This document shows positions 59,506 to 64,000 of a stretch of DNA of 64,000 bases, in pieces. Made by a program: the position numbers and the translations under genes. Location of the stretch: the NCBI RefSeq assembly GCF_033568475.1, contig NW_027331831.1, positions 9,486,001 through 9,550,000 of the forward strand, read 5' to 3'. The notes under the pieces were generated by a model that saw only the letters and a list, made by a program, of their open reading frames with translations, was not told the origin of the DNA and made no database searches. The stretch's first letter is position 1, and the number at the start of each line of letters is the position of its first letter. The stretch is from Henckelia pumila. Its lineage: Eukaryota; Streptophyta; Magnoliopsida; Lamiales; Gesneriaceae.

Positions 59506-60263
59506 ATGGCTGACGCGAATAGAGCAAACGCACATATGGAACAACTTATCACCGCCGCTGTTGAAAGAGCTCTGGATGAAAGAGAGGGAGCCAATCACAC
59601 TCCACCAGATCAGAACACGCAAGTAGAAGAGATTAAGAGATTGAAAGAGGGGATGAAGTTACTAAAAAAAAAACAGTCCGGGTATCTAGCTACCACCAAT
59701 CAGAATATTCCTTTCACACCGGAGATATTGGAAGCAGAGCTCCCAAACCACTTCAAACTACCTCATATTGGTGAATATGATGGTAAAGGGGACCCGAAGG
59801 AGCATCTGACCCGTTTTGAAAATGTTGCCCTCTTACATAAATACTCCGATCCAATTAAGTGTCGAGTCTTCCTTACCACCCTAATATGATACGTCCGAAA
59901 GAAATACGAGAATTTAAAGAGTTTAGCAAATCATTCTTACATCACTTCACCAGTAGCAAAAAGCATCCTACCACTACTTTCAGCCATTTTGCAATCAAAC
60001 AGCGCGACCAAGAGTACGGGCATATCACCGACGAGTGTCGCCAGTTAGAACAGGAGATTGAAAGAATAATCCAACAAAAGCCCGAGATGAAGAATATACT
60101 AGCCCAGCAAGATGGGTACCGACCAAACAAAAAACAACGGGGAGGGCCAAATCAATCAGGATTCACAGGAAGAACTGCTCAGGGGGATTTTAATGGCCAA
60201 ATCAGGATAAAACCAGGAATGACCGCAGACCATCCCCGCCTGCAAGAGGAGTTATTAACATGA
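59506..60263 (+). pseudogene. Gypsy C gag relic
   Basis: Opens MADANRANAHMEQLITAAVE and carries the plant Gypsy gag signature LPNHFKLPHIGEYDGKGDP, KEHLTRFENVALL, CRVFLTTL to 59886. After a small deletion and frame change it continues (IREFKEFSKSFLHHFTSSKK, FAIKQRDQE). It then jumps over the rest of the capsid to YGHITDECRQLEQEIERIIQ, so an internal deletion has occurred. No intact zinc knuckle is present. Ends at 60263 by another frame change. Confidence 0.85.
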
Positions 60264-60710
60264 TCTCGGGAGGGCCAACTGACGGAGATTCCAATAGAGC
60301 CCGAAAAAATAATAGCAGGAAGTTGGTAAATATGGAGATAGGCACTCAAATCGACAGTACGGGCCCAACTCTCACCTTTGGACCGGAAGATCTGAAGGGG
60401 GTGCCGAATAATCATAATGACGCACTGGTTATAAGAGCCATGGTGGCCAACTATGATGTGGCTCGGATTTTTGTTGACTCGGGAAGCTCTGTCTATGTAC
60501 TTTTTCAAGAAGCAATAAATCAGATGGACTTGGGACAATACAAGATAGAACCAGTGGTGACCTCACTATTTGGGTTCACTTGTCATGCCATATGACCTAC
60601 TGGCCTGATCCACTTACCATTAACTCTGGGAAGAAATCACACACGGAAGACCCGGATTGTGAGTTTCATTGTCGTAGAGGCCCCATCGGCCTACAATGCA
60701 ATATTGGGGA
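60260..60710 (+). pseudogene. Gypsy C protease, interrupted by the Gypsy D LTR
   Basis: MISGGPTDGDSNRARK is the conserved lead-in, then LVIRAMVANYDVARIFVDSG with the catalytic DSG at about 60475, then SSVYVLFQEAINQMDLG. A stop at 60592 is followed in frame by PTGLIHLPLTLG, and the sequence AYNAILG ends abruptly at 60710 where the Gypsy D LTR starts. Non-functional. Confidence 0.85.
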
Positions 60711-62760
60711 TGTGAGACCTCGGTTCTAAACAACTAATCTCGGATTAAACAATAATTAAGCATATAAGATCCAAGATTAAAAGCAATAATAATTTTTTTA
60801 AAATAAATAACCTAGCTCGATCGGTAAGATCTAATCGATCGAGCGAGCAACAATGTCAAAAGTTACTACCCGAAGAACACCAGCTCCGCTCGATCGGTAA
60901 GATTCAACCGATCGAGCGGGCCACCTTAAACCAAAATAAAAACTAGGCAAATTGTCACTCAATCGATCGATCAAATCTCACCGATCGATCGGTGACAGTA
61001 CAGAAGCAAAAATACAGCAAAACTTGATAAAACTCAAATCCAAAACCTTCAAATCATAATCATGCATTACAATCACAATCTCTCCAAAAGATACATGGAG
61101 TTCTAGATTTGATCAATTTCTCAGAAAGATAGAACATGCATCGGTTCTAGCTATTACAATCCGAATACAAAACATAACAAGTTCGAGTTCTAACATGCTT
61201 CAGTCTTAAACTAGATAAACATGCTGATTCGACTTCTAAATCGAGTCCCACTACTAACTCTTCCTCTTGATGCTAACCAGGTCTTCGCTGACTTGATCAT
61301 GCCCCTCTTGTTGCCAAGTACACATACAAAACAATGCAACAGCCGGATAACTCCGATGAGAAAGATATTCCCAGTAAAAACAACATAACAAGTAATACAA
61401 TAATAAACATGCTTTCAAGACAACAACGTATTCAGTATCAATGTAATGAAATGCATGTCTTTAAAATCGGGATATCAATTCTGATAAACAAGGGATTGCT
61501 GCTCTGCTTTTGGGATCCCGAGGATGAAATCACATAACAACTCACCGACTCTCCCAATCGAGGTGGTGCCACGTATCCCACTCCCCTAGACTTTGGTGCG
61601 ACTATAAGGAGTATGATGACACTAGGCGAACCTTTATGCCTAGGCCACTCGATTAAAGTCCCCAAAACATCTAACATAAAAAGAGTTGTTCTGCCCACTG
61701 AAATCAAGGTTTGGCTCAAGATGAATGCATAAGAAACATAAAACATTTAATCCATTTAACAAAAACTCAATAAACAACAAAATACAAGTTCCACATGCTA
61801 GAACAAGTATTGATGCAAGCATGTGATTTAAGGGAAAACTCGAGAATCAACTGTCCCGAGTATGCTATCCCGCTAACGATGACTGCTTTTACCTTTCAAT
61901 GCAAGTAGCTCCAACTCTGGATACGCTACAAAAGAGATTATATCAAAATCTAAACAACCTAAACAACAAGGCTCAAGGTAAACTCTTTACCGCTCTTCGT
62001 CCAACTCTTCGACGATCGAATGCTGCTAACACCGGGCTCGACAAACTCCGAAGGAAACTGTACGGAGGCAAAGAAGATCAACAACGACGATCAAAACTCA
62101 ATGCCAAAGTTTTACAACTCAAAACGGTTTGAAATCCCAAAACTCAAACCGGCAACTGAACATACCGAAAATGCAGACAGCAGTACAATATCGATATCAA
62201 CTCATATCAATGCTAAGACAACAATAACAAAGCAATTCCAACACATCTCAAAACCTCATTTTCGAAAATAGGCTTCCAAAAATCATAACAATTTCGAACG
62301 TCGCTCCATTTCAAAACCGACTGAGAATAAACGATCAGAACTCGATCAAGAACAACATACTCGAAACTCAATCGATTCTAACAACATCCAAAAAATAGAA
62401 TGTATCTGATCGGAGAAAAACTTACGATAGAACAAAGCTCTCGCTGCAGTGATCGCTAATCTGCTTTCAAAAATAAATTCTAACAACCAGATCGAGCTCG
62501 GACTGAATTCTGGAAGCTTGGAAAAGCTTTGGGGCGCCTCTAATGGTGGAAAATGATTTGGAAGGGATGAAGGGAGTGAAGAATGACTAAGTCAATCATT
62601 TCCATGAGTAAATAATATATAAAATCCAATATTTGCGTTTTAGTCCATGAAATTTCCAAAATTTACAAAATAGACCTGATCAAAATCAAGTCGGTTCTTG
62701 AACTCTGTAATCTCCGATTAACTCAAATAAGTTCAATTAAGATAAAATCGGGGCGTTACA
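60711..62760 (-). repeat. Gypsy D 3' LTR (minus strand, about 2050 bp)
   Basis: On the minus strand it runs from TGTAACGCCCCG (62760) to GGTCTCACA (60711), with a polypurine tract AGAGGGGGAGAAT just before it (62773-62761). The candidate left target sequence is GGGGA at 60706-60710; the other end is outside the window. Three inverted CGATCG motif blocks lie at 60816, 60889 and 60962. ORFs inside (for example 61438-61746) show no domain. Confidence 0.85.
60815..60995 (-). repeat. Three motif blocks spaced 73 bp in the Gypsy D LTR
   Basis: Each block has the form CTCGATCGGTAAGAT, five bases, CGATCGAGC, an inverted pair of CGATCG sites. Blocks start at 60816, 60889 and 60962, exactly 73 bp apart, while the sequence between them is unrelated. 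They lie near the U5 end of the LTR. Confidence 0.85.
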
Positions 62761-64000
62761 ATTCTCCCCCTCTAAGAATAGATTTCTTCCTCGAAATCAA
62801 TAAGAATCACAACTCATAAGATAGAATAAAGAACTAAAGACAGTAAGAAGAACTCACGTCATCCGAATAACTCAGGAAAGCGCTTTCTCATGTCGGATTC
62901 TGTCTCCCAAGTCGCTTCCTCGACCCCATGACGGCTCCACTTCACTTTCACCAACGGAATCAACTTGGTTCTGAGCTGCTTCTCTTTTCGATCAAGGATC
63001 TGAATCGGTCGCTCAAAATAGCTTAGAGTCTCGTCTAGCTCGGCTTCATCAGGCTGAAGAATATGAGAAGGATCTGGATGATACTTCTGCAACATAGAGA
63101 CGTGAAAAACGTCGTGAATACCAGATAAAGACGGAGGAAGTGCAAGTCTGTAGGCAAGATCGCATATCCTCTTGAGAATCTCGTACGGTCCGATGAATCT
63201 CGGAGATAACTTCCCTCTCTTACCAAATCTGAAAGTGCCTCTGAAAGGAGAAATCTTAAGGAAAACTCGGTCTCCCTACTCGAAACTCAGAGGTCTATGT
63301 CTGACTTTCGCATACTTTGCCTGTCTATCCTGATCTGACTTCATTCTCGACTGAATGATCTTAACTTGCTCTGCCATATCTCTAAGCATATCCGGTCCCA
63401 AATCAGGTGACTCGGACAAATCATCCTAAAACAACGGAGATCGGCACTTTTTTCCGTACAAAGCCTCAAAAGGCGCCATACCGATACTCGCTTGGAAGCT
63501 GTTGTTGTAAGAAAACTCGACAAGAGGCAAAGAATCTTGCCAACTAGTGCCAAATTCTAGCACTACTTCATGAATCACATCCTCTAACGTCTGGATAGTT
63601 CGCTCTGACTGTCCATCGGTCTGAGGATGATAAGCTGTACTCAGATGCAATCGAGTACCAAGTTCCTCCTGAAGACTGTGCCAAAAATGAGAAGTGAATC
63701 TAGGGCCTCGGTCTGAAACGATCGACTTCGGCATACCATGCAATCTCACAACATTGCTAACGTATAACTCGGCCATCTGATCGTGACGATACGTCATCCT
63801 GTACGGAATAAAGCAAGCAGACTTCGTCAATCTATCGATCACTACCCAAATAGCATCGCATCCTCGAACAGATCGTGGTAGCTTCGTGACGAAATCCATA
63901 GAAATGTGATCTCATTTCCATTTCGGAACAGATAGACTGTGCAACAGACCACCCGGTCGCTTCCTTTCTGCTTTCACCTGCTGACAGTTCAAACATCGAG
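62761..64000 (-). pseudogene. Gypsy D pol: integrase and chromodomain (continues past the window)
   Basis: Minus strand, read from 64000 down. A Cys-containing CLNCQQVKAERKRPGGLL lead-in is followed by the integrase core MDFVTKLPRSVRGCDAIWVV (63899), SDRGPRFTSHFW, HPQTDGQSERTIQTLED, then FEALYGKKCRSPLF (to 63426). The C-terminal region goes on (KSDQDRQAKYAKVRHRPL, RFIGPYEILKRI) to the chromodomain ending near 62859 (MLQKYHPDPSHIL, IPLVKVKWSRHGVEEATWE). This layout is that of chromodomain Gypsy elements (Del/Tekay-like). In-frame stops near 63920, 63427 and 63278 disable it; at least the first two replace Trp codons. Confidence 0.9.

Larger units (their letters stand above)
58850..60710 (+). 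mobile_element. Gypsy C: Ty3/Gypsy retrotransposon, 5' part
   Basis: 5' LTR 58850-59464 (TGATACCCCG to CATCATCA) with TATA box CCTATAAATA at 59191. It is followed by the primer site TGGCGCCGTCTGT at 59467, typical of tRNA-Asp-primed plant Gypsy elements. Gag and protease follow, then the element is cut at 60710 by Gypsy D. Its other half lies beyond the window or is lost. Confidence 0.85.

Overview
The window is nuclear DNA from a flowering plant, very probably a eudicot. It is AT-rich, has long gene-poor stretches, spliced GT-AG genes, and dense nested Copia, Gypsy, Mutator, hAT, PIF/Harbinger and Stowaway elements. Only two ordinary host genes are clear: a cytosolic-type beta-carbonic anhydrase on the minus strand (coding 4983-9311, eight coding exons plus a non-coding first exon) and a BURP-domain polygalacturonase-1-beta-like cell-wall protein on the plus strand (48602-50665, two exons). 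Both reading frames look intact.

Layout. 1-1028: a long inverted repeat cut by the window edge. 1298-3697: a decayed PIF/Harbinger element (Myb/SANT-like ORF plus DDE transposase). 4983-9770: carbonic anhydrase, with a Mutator-type MITE in one intron. 9771-19912: intergenic DNA with hAT, Stowaway, Harbinger/Tourist and Mutator MITEs and a Harbinger ORF1 remnant. 19922-38727: one very large Mutator-like element (MULE) with 109-bp terminal inverted repeats and a 9-bp target duplication. It carries a broken mudrA-like transposase and an intact GRF zinc-finger/tail-anchor ORF on the opposite strand. A Sirevirus-like Copia element (Copia A, 20799-35480) sits inside the MULE. Copia A has itself received a Tnt1-like Copia (Copia B) in its 5' LTR, a hAT MITE in its protease region and a solo LTR in its integrase region. 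38737-48526: gene-poor DNA. 48527-50665: BURP gene. 50666-58849: gene-poor DNA holding a 2-kb near-perfect palindrome with a target duplication. 58850-64000: a Gypsy element (C, plus strand) interrupted in its protease by a second Gypsy element (D, minus strand, chromodomain type) that runs off the window.

The order of events can be read from the nesting: the MULE came first, then Copia A, then Copia B, the hAT MITE and the solo LTR. Several insertions can be checked inside the window because an empty site survives in a sister copy. Examples are the second LTR of Copia A, a tandem duplication around one hAT MITE, and two paralogous intergenic blocks at about 39.4-42.6 kb and 53.1-58.8 kb.

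The least expected signals are regulatory. Copia A carries pairs of one CG-rich motif spaced 20-21 bp apart, three pairs in each LTR and five pairs, in the opposite orientation, just before a TATA box and an extra ORF downstream of pol. The Gypsy D LTR carries three inverted motif blocks spaced exactly 73 bp. The MULE has a MuDR-like convergent two-gene plan with a GRF/membrane protein in the mudrB position. All calls are from reading the sequence; no database search was run.
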